Made by a program: the position numbers and the translations under genes. This document shows positions 18,243 to 27,570 of a stretch of 64,000 bases of DNA, in pieces; position 1 is the first letter of the stretch; each line of letters opens with the position of its first letter. Source of the stretch: Paraburkholderia oxyphila NBRC 105797 (GTDB taxonomy: Bacteria; Pseudomonadota; Gammaproteobacteria; Burkholderiales; Burkholderiaceae); contig NZ_BAYD01000001.1 of assembly GCF_000685075.1 (NCBI RefSeq), forward strand, positions 1 through 64,000. The letters run 5' to 3'. Under the pieces are notes generated by a model. That model searched no databases. It had not been told where the DNA came from and saw nothing but the letters and a program-made list of their open reading frames with translations.

Positions 18243-18559
18243 CTTCGAGGACGGGAGGTGAGGGCAGCGGGCTTCGCGGCGTCGGGCACTGTCGGCATGG
18301 CGCGCAGTGTCACCCGGATAGCGGCGTTCAAACGTTCGCGCCGCGTTGGACGGAAGGCTCGCGCGTGGACGCTGGCGGCGGTGCGGGGCACATGGCTGCA
18401 GATCGCCGCCGCTCGCAGCTGGCCGGAGCCGCTTCGGGCAAACCCGGCGCGACGCCGCGCCCGGTTGCGAAGCCGCCGCGCATTATAGCAGCGTGGCCCT
18501 GCGGGGCTTTAAGCGGTCTGGCGGGGCGCGGGGCCTCGCGGGCTCTCCGGCGGGCGGAT
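18243..18559. other. Gap upstream of trmB without a recognisable gene
   Basis: About 317 bp of very GC-rich sequence. I see no conserved ORF, hairpin with T-run or convincing promoter hexamers. It should hold the trmB promoter. Confidence 0.5.
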
Positions 18560-18784
18560 TCAGCCCGCTGCCACCGTCACGTGCATGGGCGTGGGCACTT
18601 TCAGCTCGAACGCGTCGACGCGGCCTGCGCGCACATCGAACAGCAGGCGCGTGAGATCGGCCACCAGGGCCTCGTGATGCTGGGCGTCGGCGGACAGCTG
18701 CTCGTTGGTATTGGCCAGCAGCGTGGCGCGTGCTTTCACGATTAGCGCGATCGCACTGCGGCGAGACATGAAAAATCGTTCCAT
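18560..18784 (-). CDS. Conserved-looking small hypothetical protein
   Basis: ORF of 74 aa from MERFFMSRRSAIALIVKARATLL; a start at the second methionine (18769) gives 69 aa, and neither has a clear ribosome site. The composition is that of a soluble helical protein, with ALIVKARATLLANTNEQLS and HHEALVADLTRLLFDVRAGRVDAFELKVP. No family is recognised. The third-position GC pattern and lack of repeats make it look coding. It stands between trmB and tRNA-Gly on the same strand. Confidence 0.5.
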   Translation of the reverse strand: MERFFMSRRSAIALIVKARATLLANTNEQLSADAQHHEALVADLTRLLFDVRAGRVDAFELKVPTPMHVTVAAG

Positions 18785-19069
18785 CGATAACGGCCTGCGC
18801 GGATGCACAGGGTAAGACACGGGGCGGCCGCGGGGATACACCGCCTGCAAGTGCTGATGCTAGCGCATCGACAAGCCGGTCTGCAGCGAATCGTGCAGCG
18901 GCGGATCTGGGGAAATCGCTGGAGCGGCCCATGGCCACTGCCCGCCAGAGGATAGTGGCGTGACGACGCGATTACGAATCTCAGGGAAGCCGGGACGCCG
19001 GAAGGATCGGCCGACTGGAGAGATGCCGCAGCGCCTTGCAATCATGCATGAGGCCGCGATGTGAATTCG

Positions 19070-19144
19070 TGGAGCGGGCGATGGGAATCGAACCCACGTC
19101 TCCAGCTTGGGAAGCTGGGGTAATAGCCATTATACGACGCCCGC
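19070..19144 (-). tRNA. tRNA-Gly, anticodon CCC
   Basis: 75 nt on the minus strand with acceptor arms GCGGGCG / CGCCCGC, then T and an encoded CCA. The anticodon stem CCAGC/GCTGG holds the loop TTCCCAA (anticodon CCC), and the T-loop is TTCGATT. No repeat or integrase is seen beside it. Confidence 0.96.
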
Positions 19145-19223
19145 AGAGCGCGCCATTTTACGCGGAATTCACCGGGTTGTGCAATCGCGCGCGTCCCGCG
19201 TTGCCGCGGGACGCGGCGCGGCG

Positions 19224-19787
19224 TCAAATTCCGAACAGGGTGAGCGAGACCGCCGCGCGCGTGACAACCATCAGCAGCACCTGGACGATGACGAACAGCA
19301 GAATCGGCGAGAGGTCGAGGCCGCCGAAGTTCGGCAGCACGCGTCGAATGGGATTCAGGAACGGCGCCGTGAGCTGGAACAGCACGGGCATCGCAGGCGA
19401 GCGCGGGTTCAGCCACGAGAGCAGCGCCATCAGAATCGTGAGCCAGATGAGCAGATTGAGCGCCCACTTCACGAGCGTGAGCACGGCGACGATCAGGAGC
19501 GTGGGCAACAGACCGAGCGGATCGACGCCCGCGAGCCATACCATCAGCAGCACGTAAACGATGGCGGCGATCAGCGCGGCGACGACCCCGGCCCAGTCGA
19601 TGCCGCGCACGCCGGGAATCACGCGGCGCAGCGGCAGCACGAGCCAGTTGGTCGCTTGCTGGATGGCATGCGTCACCGGGTTGTAGGGCGGAACGCGGAC
19701 GAACTGCAGCCAGACGCGCAGCAGCAGGGCGGCGCCGAACAACGTGAAAATCGTGTTGAGCAAAAAGCGGGCGATATCGCCGAACAT
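19224..19787 (-). CDS. yggT: YggT-family integral membrane protein
   Basis: Protein of 187 aa made of two copies of the YggT repeat (each two helices). The family landmarks are RVPPYNPVTHAI in the first repeat, LLSWLNPRSP and LTAPFLNPIRRVLPNFGGLDLSPILLF in the second. The E. coli homologue is about the same length. The family is linked to osmotic tolerance and to cell-division or photosystem factors in other organisms, but its molecular role is not settled. It lies between tRNA-Gly and an EthD-like gene, all on the minus strand. Confidence 0.9.
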   Translation of the reverse strand: MFGDIARFLLNTIFTLFGAALLLRVWLQFVRVPPYNPVTHAIQQATNWLVLPLRRVIPGVRGIDWAGVVAALIAAIVYVLLMVWLAGVDPLGLLPTLLIVAVLTLVKWALNLLIWLTILMALLSWLNPRSPAMPVLFQLTAPFLNPIRRVLPNFGGLDLSPILLFVIVQVLLMVVTRAAVSLTLFGI

Positions 19788-19867
19788 CGGTGTTTTTTCC
19801 TTCTTGTGATGAGTGACGGTGCGTGGCCGCAGGTTCTGGGCGTGTGGTCCGCGGCCCGCGGCGCGAA

Positions 19868-20188
19868 TCAGACGGAAACCTTGATTTCGCTGATCAGGAT
19901 CGTGCCATTGCCACCGTCGGTATAGTTGGGAATGTCGTCGACGAGCACTTTCTGATGCAGCTTGAACACGGCGTAGAAGTCATCCAGCGTGTCGAACAGG
20001 AAATGCCCGGCTGCGACGTAGGGCGGCGGCGTGCCCGGCGGCCCCGCGTTGATCCCGATGTCGATCGACCAGCCTTTGAGCGTGTCCCCGAAGAGCTGCG
20101 CGGCGAGCGGCATATGCCGCTCGGCGTAGTACTCGGTGTCGAATCGGCCGTTTTCGCGGTAAGGATAAAGGATGCTGACCTTGATCAT
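19868..20188 (-). CDS. EthD-domain (dimeric alpha/beta barrel) protein
   Basis: Protein of 106 aa from the ATG giving MIKVSILYPYREN. FDTEYYAERHMPLAAQLFGD near residues 16-35 is the EthD signature, with the HMPL motif. The sheet strands and FYAVFKLHQKVLVDDIPNYTD near the end fit the ferredoxin-like half of a dimeric alpha/beta barrel. The family was named for ether degradation, but most members are of unknown function. The long upstream frame to 20470 is not coding in composition. Confidence 0.85.
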   Translation of the reverse strand: MIKVSILYPYRENGRFDTEYYAERHMPLAAQLFGDTLKGWSIDIGINAGPPGTPPPYVAAGHFLFDTLDDFYAVFKLHQKVLVDDIPNYTDGGNGTILISEIKVSV

Positions 20189-20722
20189 TGTGCGTTCCTG
20201 TCGATGAATCCCGATGCGCGCCGCTTGCAGCAGGCGTGCGCGCGCCGTTGCCACATTACCACGGCTTACGCGTTGCCAGTGCGGGTGCGAGGCGTCGGCT
20301 GCCCACTCGGTGCACGCAGGATTCCAGTTGTTTTTCCGGCCAGAGGCTAAAGTGAGTTGAGGCGCTCGTGCAAGGCCCCACACCGCGCAATGTTCGCTGA
20401 CGTACCGATGCAACGGCGTGCTCCGATTAAAAAGGATGCGAAGAGCGGCGGCGAGCGTGTGGCAAGGCATGGGATCCGGCCGGCGAGCACAGGCCGCCGC
20501 CCGCGTGGCGGCGCTCGAGGCGTGCGGAATGACCGCCTTTGTGCAGCACGGGGACCGCGCGACTAACAGGTCCCACGCGATATGTCACGCACCTGCGGCT
20601 ATCTCGCAACACCGCGGTCGTTGTTCGCAAACCTGCGCACAATGCTTCTATGGCTCCGGTTTCGTTGTTGCTGTCGTGCAATTGGGTTGTTTCCTGTCGG
20701 TTGTCCGATTCGGGAGGTCACC
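20189..20722. other. Long gap without a recognisable gene
   Basis: About 534 bp between the divergent EthD-like gene and a 53-aa ORF. Open frames exist but have Arg-rich shadow composition and no ribosome sites. The last 100 bp is less GC-rich and likely holds the promoter for the small ORF. Confidence 0.5.
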
Positions 20723-20884
20723 ATGAGCATCTTCGCTTACCGAAAGCATCTGCGGTTTCTCACGCCCCATCAGCGTCGCCGCTGGTGGGATCAGAGGAAG
20801 CGTCTAACGCCGCGCGTACAGATTAGCGGCGCGTACGTTCCGCCCAACGTCACGCGCGAGTTCACCTACGTGAAAGTCGGATAG
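20723..20884 (+). CDS. Small basic hypothetical protein
   Basis: ORF of 53 aa with a strong ribosome site (gggaggt, 20712-20718) before the ATG. The protein is basic and aromatic (MSIFAYRKHLRFLTPHQRRRWWDQRKR, with AYVPPNVTREFTYVKVG at the end) and has no signal or membrane helix. No family is recognised. A perfect terminator hairpin starts 26 bp after the stop, so it looks like a complete single-gene transcript. Confidence 0.55.
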   Translation: MSIFAYRKHLRFLTPHQRRRWWDQRKRLTPRVQISGAYVPPNVTREFTYVKVG

Positions 20885-20910
20885 CGCCGCTGCTCGCGCT
20901 GTTGCAATCA

Positions 20911-20947
20911 CGACGATGCCCGGTCCATGGACCGGGCATCGTCGTTT
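20911..20947 (+). terminator. Intrinsic terminator after the 53-aa ORF
   Basis: A perfect 34-base inverted repeat (cgacgatgcccggtcc / ggaccgggcatcgtcg around two bases) followed by TTT. Confidence 0.75.
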
Positions 20948-21264
20948 CAGGCCCGCGAGCACGCCGCCCCAACCAATTTGTAATGAAACATTACCTGCCT
21001 TTTTGGCGTCGGGTGCGATGTTGTCGGTAACTATGACCGGGTGATCCACCTCGGTGGCCTGCAAGGCTCGATGCACTGCCGTTTGGGCCTTTCGTCGTCA
21101 GAAGTTTGCGCCATCGCCTTGATTCAGCGTCAAGAAGCCTGCATCTGCGATTGCAATTTGCAACAAATGGCAACCTTTGGCGGCCTCCGTTTTAGATAGA
21201 GTCCATGTGTGGGCTGTGCCCGTCATGTGGAGCGACGCCGTCGTCGGCCGCCAGGAGAAGAGAA
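20948..21264. other. Gap with a small dyad, upstream of a secreted Tyr/Pro-rich protein gene
   Basis: About 317 bp with no gene. A 15-base dyad, gtaatg-aaa-cattac, is at 20990-21004 in an AT-richer patch and could be an operator. The promoter of the following gene is probably close to 21190-21215, but I cannot fix its hexamers. Confidence 0.4.
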
Positions 21265-21564
21265 GTGAAAAAGACCGTTTCGTTTATCGTTGCCGCTGTG
21301 CTGGGTGTGGGGCTCGTCAGCGCAGCCGAGGCGCACGTTTCGGTGGGTATCGGTATTGGCATTCCCGTTGCACCGGCTTATCCGGTCTATGCTGCACCGG
21401 TCTACGCACCGCCGCCGCCCGTGTACTATGCGCCGCCGCCGGTGGTCTATGCGCCGCCGCCCGCAGTCGTCGTAGGCGGTTATGGCTATGGCTACTACGG
21501 CCATCCGTACTGGCGCCATCATGGCTACTACCGTGGCTATCACGGCGGCTGGTACCGCCACTAA
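21265..21564 (+). CDS. Secreted Pro/Tyr/Gly-rich small protein
   Basis: Protein of 99 aa from a GTG with a strong ribosome site (aggagaag), giving a clear signal peptide (MKKTVSFIVAAVLGVGLVSAAEA, cleavage about residue 23). The mature part is low complexity: repeated APPPPVYYAPPP-like units about residues 40-70, then Gly/Tyr/His-rich GYGYGYYGHPYW and HGYYRGYHGG. Such proteins are common in Burkholderiaceae as exported proteins of unknown role, perhaps envelope-associated. The repetitive composition prevents a finer call. Confidence 0.75.
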   Translation: MKKTVSFIVAAVLGVGLVSAAEAHVSVGIGIGIPVAPAYPVYAAPVYAPPPPVYYAPPPVVYAPPPAVVVGGYGYGYYGHPYWRHHGYYRGYHGGWYRH

Positions 21565-21671
21565 GCTCGACGGATGATGCCGGGTGGCGCAGCCGCCACC
21601 CGCCAGAAGTTTTCCGCAACGGCGCAACGCCGGCTCATGCCGCGTTGCGCCGTTTGCTTTTCAGGCACTCG

Positions 21672-22346
21672 TCACGCGGCGCCTGTAGTCTGGACGATCA
21701 GATCGCGGTAGCCGTGCACGATCACGCTGTATGAGAAGTACGCGAAGAGCAATGCCGACAGCACGTGGCATGCGCGCAGCAAGCCCGCGCCGGCACGCTT
21801 GCGGCCATGGCTTGCGAGGCCGCACAGGAACAGCGTCCAGCCCAGTCCGCCCAGGAAAAAGCCCACGAGAAACACGGCCGCGGAGCCCGCGGTCGTGGCG
21901 CCCGATTTCGCGATGAGCGCGCCGCCCACGGCAGCGAACCAGAGAATCGCGCTAGGCGAGGACATGGCGAGCAGCACACCGCGCGCGAAGCTGCGCAGCG
22001 GGTTGGGCTTGGGCAGGGCGCCGTCGGCGTTGCCTTCCACCGGCGGCGCGGCATCCGGATTGAGCGCTTCGCGCGCCATCTTCCAGGTGAGCATCAGCAA
22101 GAGGGCTGCGCCACCGATCCACACGACCCAGCGCACCGCATCGAATTGCAGCAGCGCCGCCATCCCGGCAAGCGCGAGCGCGGCGTAGGCCAGATCGCCG
22201 AAACAGGAGCCGATACCGAGCCAGAAGCCCGGCCTGAAGCCGTGCGAGAGCGTGAGCGAGATGCACGCGACGTTGACGAGGCCGATGTCGAGGCACAGCG
22301 AGAGCGACAGAAAAAAGCCGTCGGAGAGCAGGGAAAGGTGAGGCAT
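21672..22346 (-). CDS. LysE-family amino acid exporter
   Basis: Membrane protein of 224 aa with about six hydrophobic helices. The LysE/RhtB pattern is present: N-terminal helix with LSLCLDIGLVNVACISLTLSHGFRPGFWLGIGSCFGD, then a long helix with a cytoplasmic loop rich in Pro and acid, and ARGVLLAMSSPSAILWFAAVGG in the second half. The family exports amino acids or related compounds; the substrate cannot be told. It lies 147 bp downstream of gabD on the same strand. Confidence 0.88.
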   Translation of the reverse strand: MPHLSLLSDGFFLSLSLCLDIGLVNVACISLTLSHGFRPGFWLGIGSCFGDLAYAALALAGMAALLQFDAVRWVVWIGGAALLLMLTWKMAREALNPDAAPPVEGNADGALPKPNPLRSFARGVLLAMSSPSAILWFAAVGGALIAKSGATTAGSAAVFLVGFFLGGLGWTLFLCGLASHGRKRAGAGLLRACHVLSALLFAYFSYSVIVHGYRDLIVQTTGAA

Positions 22347-22493
22347 GTAACGTTGATTGTTGTTGTGCCGCGCCGCCCGGCGCGAGGGATGCGTGATGGG
22401 CGGTGCGGCGTGCGTGCGCCGCTCGTTGGCCGCTTCGGGGTAAGCGGTTCGAACGGCGCTCAGTGGTACGGGTGTGGCACCTGAGCGGCTCGC

Positions 22494-23969
22494 TCAGACG
22501 CCCATGCAGAGATACTTCAGCTCGACATATTCGTCGATGCCGTACTTCGAGCCTTCGCGTCCGAGCCCCGACTGCTTGACGCCGCCAAACGGCGCAACCT
22601 CGTTCGAGATGAGCCCGGTGTTGATGCCGACCATGCCGTACTCGAGCGCTTCCGCCACGCGCCACACGCGGCCGATGTCGCGGCTATAGAAGTAGGATGC
22701 GAGGCCGAACTCGGTGTCGTTTGCGAGGCCAATCACTTCGGCTTCGTCGCTGAAACGGAATACGGCGGCGACCGGGCCGAAAGTCTCCTCGCGTGCGATC
22801 AGCATGTCGCGCGTGACTTCGGCGAGCACGGTCGGCTCGACGTAACGGCCTTCCACCACGTTGCCGCCCGCGACAAGCTTCGCGCCCTTCGATGTTGCGT
22901 CCCCGATGTGCTGCGTCACCTTCGCAACGGCGGCGTCGTCGATCAGCGGTCCCTGGTTGATGCCGTCCTCGAAGCCGTTGCCGACCTTGATCTTGCGCGA
23001 GGCGGCGGCGAGCTTTTCGACGAACGCGTCATAGACCTTGTCGTGCACGTAGAAGCGATTCGTGCACACGCAGGTCTGGCCCGCGTTGCGGTATTTCGAG
23101 ATCACGGCGCCTTCCACCGCAGCGTCGATGTCGGCGTCGTCGAACACGATGAAGGGCGCGTGGCCGCCGAGCTCAAGCGCGATTTTCTTCACGGTGGGCG
23201 CGCATTGCTGCATGAGAATGCGGCCCACCGGCGTGGAGCCCGTGAACGAGAGGTGGCGCACGATGTCGCTTTCGCAGAGCGCCTTGCCCACCTCGATCGA
23301 ATTGGCCGAATCGGCGGTGACGACGTTGAATACGCCTCTTGGCACGCCCGCGCGCTGCGCGAGCTCGGCGAGCGCAAGCGCGCACAGCGGCGTCTGCTCG
23401 GCGGGCTTCACGACGATCGTGCAGCCCGCGGCGATGGCGGGCGCGACCTTGCGGGTGATCATCGCGACCGGGAAATTCCACGGTGTGATCGATGCGCATA
23501 CGCCGATCGGCTGCTTGAGCACGACGAGCTTGCGGTCGGCCGCCGGACTCGCGAGCACGTCGCCGTTCACGCGCTTGGCTTCCTCGGCGAACCATTCGAG
23601 GAACGAGGCGCCATAGAGCACTTCGCCGCGCGCCTCGGCGAGCGGCTTGCCCTGCTCGGCGGTCATGATCGCGGCGAGGTCGTCGGCGTGCTCGATCACG
23701 AGGTCGAACCAGCGGCGCAGCACGGTCGCGCGCTCCTTGCCGGTCTTCGCGCGCCAGGCGGGCAGCGCGGTGTGCGCGGCGGCGATGGCACGGTGCGCCT
23801 CGGCGGCGCCGAAGTCGGGCACGCGGGCAATTTCCGTGTTGTCGGCGGGGTCGAGCACGGCGAAAGTGGCCGCGCCACCGCTCCATTCGCCGTCGATCCA
23901 GGCGCGCGTCTTGAAGAGTGCGGGATCCTTCAGTTGCGTCAGGCGTTCGGATGCGGACAGGCTCATCAT
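22494..23969 (-). CDS. gabD: NAD(P)-dependent succinate-semialdehyde dehydrogenase
   Basis: Protein of 491 aa of the aldehyde dehydrogenase superfamily. The catalytic cysteine is Cys300 in NAGQTCVC and the general base is Glu266 in LELGGHAP; ITPWNFPVAMITRK and FTGSTPVGR mark the cofactor site. Overall similarity and length fit GabD, which oxidises succinic semialdehyde to succinate in GABA breakdown. No gabT is in the window, so related semialdehyde substrates remain possible. Two adjacent methionines at the start differ by one codon. Confidence 0.88.
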   Translation of the reverse strand: MMSLSASERLTQLKDPALFKTRAWIDGEWSGGAATFAVLDPADNTEIARVPDFGAAEAHRAIAAAHTALPAWRAKTGKERATVLRRWFDLVIEHADDLAAIMTAEQGKPLAEARGEVLYGASFLEWFAEEAKRVNGDVLASPAADRKLVVLKQPIGVCASITPWNFPVAMITRKVAPAIAAGCTIVVKPAEQTPLCALALAELAQRAGVPRGVFNVVTADSANSIEVGKALCESDIVRHLSFTGSTPVGRILMQQCAPTVKKIALELGGHAPFIVFDDADIDAAVEGAVISKYRNAGQTCVCTNRFYVHDKVYDAFVEKLAAASRKIKVGNGFEDGINQGPLIDDAAVAKVTQHIGDATSKGAKLVAGGNVVEGRYVEPTVLAEVTRDMLIAREETFGPVAAVFRFSDEAEVIGLANDTEFGLASYFYSRDIGRVWRVAEALEYGMVGINTGLISNEVAPFGGVKQSGLGREGSKYGIDEYVELKYLCMGV

Positions 23970-24097
23970 CGTGTCTCCTCAATGCGTGAGCGGCGCGGCC
24001 CGAAGCGGGCCGTATCGCGGTGAGCGCGGCGTCGCGAAGGCGTCGCGGATGTGCGGCAAATCAGCGGGCAGCGTGGCGGGCCGCAAGCCCGCGATCC

Positions 24098-25693
24098 TCA
24101 AGCGCGCCCGAGTCCGAGTTCTTCGTAAAGCCGGTCGACGCGCGTCTTCACGTCCTGGGTCATCTCGATGGCGCGGCCCCATTCGCGGTCCGTTTCACCG
24201 GGCCACTTGTTGGTGGCGTCCAGGCCCATTTTCGAGCCGAGGCCCGCAACCGGCGATGCAAAATCGAGATAGTCGATCGGCGTATTTTCGACGAGCACCG
24301 TGTCGCGCGCCGGATCGATACGCGTGGTGATCGCCCAGATCACTTCCTTCCAGTCGCGGATGTCCACGTCGTCGTCGACCACGACAATGAACTTCGTATA
24401 CATGAACTGGCGCAGGAAGCTCCACACGCCGAACATGACGCGTTTTGCGTGCCCGGGGTAGCTCTTCTTCATCTGCACGATCGCCATGCGGTAGCTGCAA
24501 CCTTCGGGCGGCAGATAGAAGTCGGTGATCTCCGGGAATTGCTTCTGCAGCAGCGGCACGAACACTTCATTCAACGCGACGCCGAGCACGGCCGGCTCGT
24601 CGGGCGGCTTGCCTGTATACGTGGAGTGATAGATCGCGTCGCGCCGCATCGTGATGCGCTCGACCGTGAAGACAGGAAACCACTCCTGTTCATTGTAATA
24701 ACCGGTGTGGTCGCCGTAGGGGCCTTCGAGCGCGTGCTCGTACGCGGCGCTCGCGCCTTTCGTGGGGCGCGGCGGTGCGCCTGCGGGCGCCGGTGCGGGT
24801 TCATGAGCGCCGTTTTGCACGTGATCGCGCGGATAGATGAAGCCTTCGAGCACGATCTCCGCGCGCGCCGGGACCTGGAGCGTGTCGACGCCGGGCGTGA
24901 GGCATTTCGCAAGCTCGGTGCGCCCGCCGCGCAGGAGGCCCGCGAACTGGTATTCGGAGAGCGTGTCGGGCACCGGCGTGACGGCGCCGAGGATGGTCGC
25001 CGGGTCGGCGCCGAGCACGACCGCAACCGGGTAAGGTTTGCCAGGGTTGTGCAGCGCGAATTCGCGGAAATCGAGCGCGCCGCCGCGGTGCGCGAGCCAG
25101 CGCATGATCAGCTTGTTGCGCCCGATCAGCTGCTGGCGGTAGATGCCCAGGTTCTGGCGCGTCTTGTTCGGTCCGCGCGTGACCGTGAGGCCCCAGGTGA
25201 TGAGCGGACCGGCGTCGCCGGGCCAGCAGGTCTGGATGGGCAGCTTCGCAAGATCGACGTCGCTGCCTTCCCAGACGATCTCCTGGCAGGGCGGGGCGCT
25301 CACGGTCTTGGGCGCCATGTCCCAGACGGCCTTGGCAAGCGTGAGCAGCTTGCCCGCATCCTTCAGGCCGCGCGGCGGCTCGGGTTCCTTCAGTGCGGAG
25401 AGCAGGCGCCCCACGTCGCGCAGCGACTCGAGCGCCGCGCCGTCGCCGGCGCTCTCGGGCGCGTCGATGCCCATGCCGAGCGCGACGCGCCGCGGCGTGC
25501 CGAAAAGATTGCCGAGCACGGGGAACGCATGGGTCGCGCGGCTCTCGAATAGCAGGGCGGGGCCGCCGGCGCGCAGCACGCGGTCGCAGAGCTCGGTCAT
25601 TTCCAGCACCGGGGAGACAGGCTGCGGCACACGGCGCAATTCGCCGAGCGTCTCCAGGCGACCGACGAAGTCGCGCAAGTCTTTGTATTTCAT
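24098..25693 (-). CDS. ubiD: UbiD-family decarboxylase (3-octaprenyl-4-hydroxybenzoate carboxy-lyase)
   Basis: Protein of 531 aa. The N-terminus [22 protein letters not shown] and the blocks [45 protein letters not shown] and [41 protein letters not shown] are those of bacterial UbiD. It decarboxylates the ubiquinone precursor using prenylated FMN supplied by UbiX. A Pro/Ala-rich insertion ([12 protein letters not shown]) about residues 300-312 explains the extra length over E. coli UbiD (497). It stands alone here; ubiX is not in the window. Confidence 0.94.
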   Translation of the reverse strand: MKYKDLRDFVGRLETLGELRRVPQPVSPVLEMTELCDRVLRAGGPALLFESRATHAFPVLGNLFGTPRRVALGMGIDAPESAGDGAALESLRDVGRLLSALKEPEPPRGLKDAGKLLTLAKAVWDMAPKTVSAPPCQEIVWEGSDVDLAKLPIQTCWPGDAGPLITWGLTVTRGPNKTRQNLGIYRQQLIGRNKLIMRWLAHRGGALDFREFALHNPGKPYPVAVVLGADPATILGAVTPVPDTLSEYQFAGLLRGGRTELAKCLTPGVDTLQVPARAEIVLEGFIYPRDHVQNGAHEPAPAPAGAPPRPTKGASAAYEHALEGPYGDHTGYYNEQEWFPVFTVERITMRRDAIYHSTYTGKPPDEPAVLGVALNEVFVPLLQKQFPEITDFYLPPEGCSYRMAIVQMKKSYPGHAKRVMFGVWSFLRQFMYTKFIVVVDDDVDIRDWKEVIWAITTRIDPARDTVLVENTPIDYLDFASPVAGLGSKMGLDATNKWPGETDREWGRAIEMTQDVKTRVDRLYEELGLGRA

Positions 25694-26250
25694 CAGGATA
25701 GGGTCGGAGCCGCAGCGCGCGGCGGGTGCAGAGGCAAGACGATTGTCGATTTTACCTGTGTTACTTGACGCACGCTGTCAGTCATATTGGGTAACCGGCC
25801 GCAGACGCGCTTGGTACGTGGGTCTGCCCGGATTGAACACTGTTCATCATTACAATTAGTTATAGATTTGACATTCTATAGTGTTGACGATCTATTAGAG
25901 CCTGCTAGAATCCGTCCACACTGGTTGCAGGGCTTGCAATTTTTAGCCACCGTCCCGGTCCTTCAGACGCAACGCGTCGCCGTTTAGCCGATTCCCTGCA
26001 CGGCTCTTCACGGTCTAGATTGGTTGTCTTCGCCGGCGCCTCTTTGCGCCGGCTGTTCGCGTGAGAACTCCCCACGCGCGCCCAAGGCGTGCCCAGTAGT
26101 TCGGGAGGAGTTCCACCTACGGCGTTCTTGCCGTTTTCCCGACGCCGCTGCCGCACTAGCCAGGGCGCGCGGTGTCTTGATCCTGCGATTGCCAATGGGC
26201 CTCGCGCCGACTTCGGTCGCCGGATCATGCAACATGGGGAGATCTGTTAG
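25694..26250. other. Long leader or control region between ubiD and the lytic transglycosylase
   Basis: About 557 bp without a convincing ORF. An AT-rich patch (25840-25920) carries the promoter listed separately, which leaves a leader of over 300 bases before the next gene. An eight-base hairpin (gccggcgc / gcgccggc, 26032-26053) lies in that leader without a T-run. Confidence 0.5.
25884..25911 (+). promoter_or_regulatory. Sigma-70 type promoter for the lytic transglycosylase
   Basis: TTGACG (25884-25889) and TAGAAT (25906-25911) are separated by 16 bp. A second possible -35, TTGACA, is at 25868-25873. These sit in the only AT-rich patch of the gap. Confidence 0.6.
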
Positions 26251-27480
26251 ATGAATACCTGGTTATCGTGGTGGCGCGCCGACGAGCGTCTCGCTCCGGG
26301 GCTGCGTGCGCTGCTGCGACGTGGCACGCGTCTGAGCCACCACTTGTTCAGCATTGTCGGCGGTTGCGCCGTCCTGGTCGCGCTCGCCATCTGGTTGCTG
26401 CCCTCGTGGCGCGGCACGCTGGCCGCACGCATGATGCCCTTTGTCACTGCTGCCGTGCAGGCGGGTCCCGCGCGTCTGCTGCAGGGCAATCCGCTGCCCG
26501 CGTTCCCGCAGCCCAACGCCGGAACGGACGAAGACGGCAACGCCGACGGTGCGACCCTGCCCACGGCGCTGCTTTCCGACGCCGGTGCGCCTCGCGGGAA
26601 CGCGACGAGCGCCGATGTGGCGACCGGCGGCTCGAACGGCACGGTGGACCACGTCGCGAACAGCGTCTCCAAGGGCGGCATGGCCACGCTCGACGCGGTC
26701 ACGCTCAACGGTCTCGATCCGCGTTCGCTGCCGAGCGTCGGCACGCTGGCGCGCATGATCCCGTCGCAGCGCATCGCGCCCGACGCCCGCGACGACCGCG
26801 TGCTGGTTTCGGCGCGCGAGCAGGCGCTCGTCGCCACCTATATCGCGCGCCGCTATCGCGTGGCGCAGGAGCCGGTCGGCGAGCTCGTGCAGGCCGCCTT
26901 CGACACCGGCCGTGAAGTGGGTCTCGATCCGCTGCTGCTGCTCGCGGTCATGGCGATCGAGTCGGGCTTCAACCCGTACGCCGAGAGCGGGGTGGGCGCG
27001 AAGGGCCTCATGCAGGTCATGTCGAAGGTCCACTCGGACAAGTTCCAGTACTTCGGCGGCCAGCGCGCGGCGCTCGATCCGCTCGCGAACATCAAGGTTG
27101 GCGCGCTGGTCCTGAAGGACTGCATCGCGCGCGGCGGCTCGCTGCCGGGCGGCCTTCGTTTGTACGTGGGCTCGACCTCGCCGGACGACGGCGGCTACGG
27201 CGCCAAGGTGATGGCCGAACGTATGCGTCTGCGCGACGTGGCCCGCGGCCGCAACGTGCCGATCAATGCGCCTCAGGCGCCCACCACCACGGCCAGCGCG
27301 CCGGTGCAGAAGGTGGCGAGCGTGAACGGCGATAAACGCGTGCACGTGACGCTCGACAACGCGCATGCGCTGGTGGACAAGTCCGCCACGTCCGACAAGG
27401 CGGCGCCCGAACAGGACGACGCCAGCAATGGCGCCAGCACGGCGGCCCAGAAGCACAGCCAGCCCGAACTGGGCGCGTAA
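26251..27480 (+). CDS. Lytic transglycosylase with SLT domain
   Basis: Protein of 409 aa. A basic N-terminus and one hydrophobic helix (about residues 32-52) would anchor it in the inner membrane. The SLT domain begins about residue 185; the catalytic glutamate is Glu237 in LAVMAIESGFNPYAES, followed by GAKGLMQVM and a later GSLPGGLRLYVG with GYGAKVMAERM. It cleaves the glycan strands of peptidoglycan, leaving anhydromuramic ends. The C-terminal 80 residues are Ala/Thr/Asp-rich and look disordered. The gene has its own promoter, long leader and terminator. Confidence 0.92.
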   Translation: MNTWLSWWRADERLAPGLRALLRRGTRLSHHLFSIVGGCAVLVALAIWLLPSWRGTLAARMMPFVTAAVQAGPARLLQGNPLPAFPQPNAGTDEDGNADGATLPTALLSDAGAPRGNATSADVATGGSNGTVDHVANSVSKGGMATLDAVTLNGLDPRSLPSVGTLARMIPSQRIAPDARDDRVLVSAREQALVATYIARRYRVAQEPVGELVQAAFDTGREVGLDPLLLLAVMAIESGFNPYAESGVGAKGLMQVMSKVHSDKFQYFGGQRAALDPLANIKVGALVLKDCIARGGSLPGGLRLYVGSTSPDDGGYGAKVMAERMRLRDVARGRNVPINAPQAPTTTASAPVQKVASVNGDKRVHVTLDNAHALVDKSATSDKAAPEQDDASNGASTAAQKHSQPELGA

Positions 27481-27508
27481 GGCTTCATCGCGAAAGAGCG
27501 GACAAGAC

Positions 27509-27536
27509 GAAAAAGGCACCCTCGGGTGCCTTTTTC
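27509..27536. terminator. Bidirectional intrinsic terminator
   Basis: Twelve-base arms aaaaaggcaccc / gggtgccttttt with a two-base loop between the convergent transglycosylase and aminotransferase genes. Confidence 0.92.
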
Positions 27537-27570
27537 TATTGCTTCTTCGATTCCTGCCCTGGTTCGGGGA

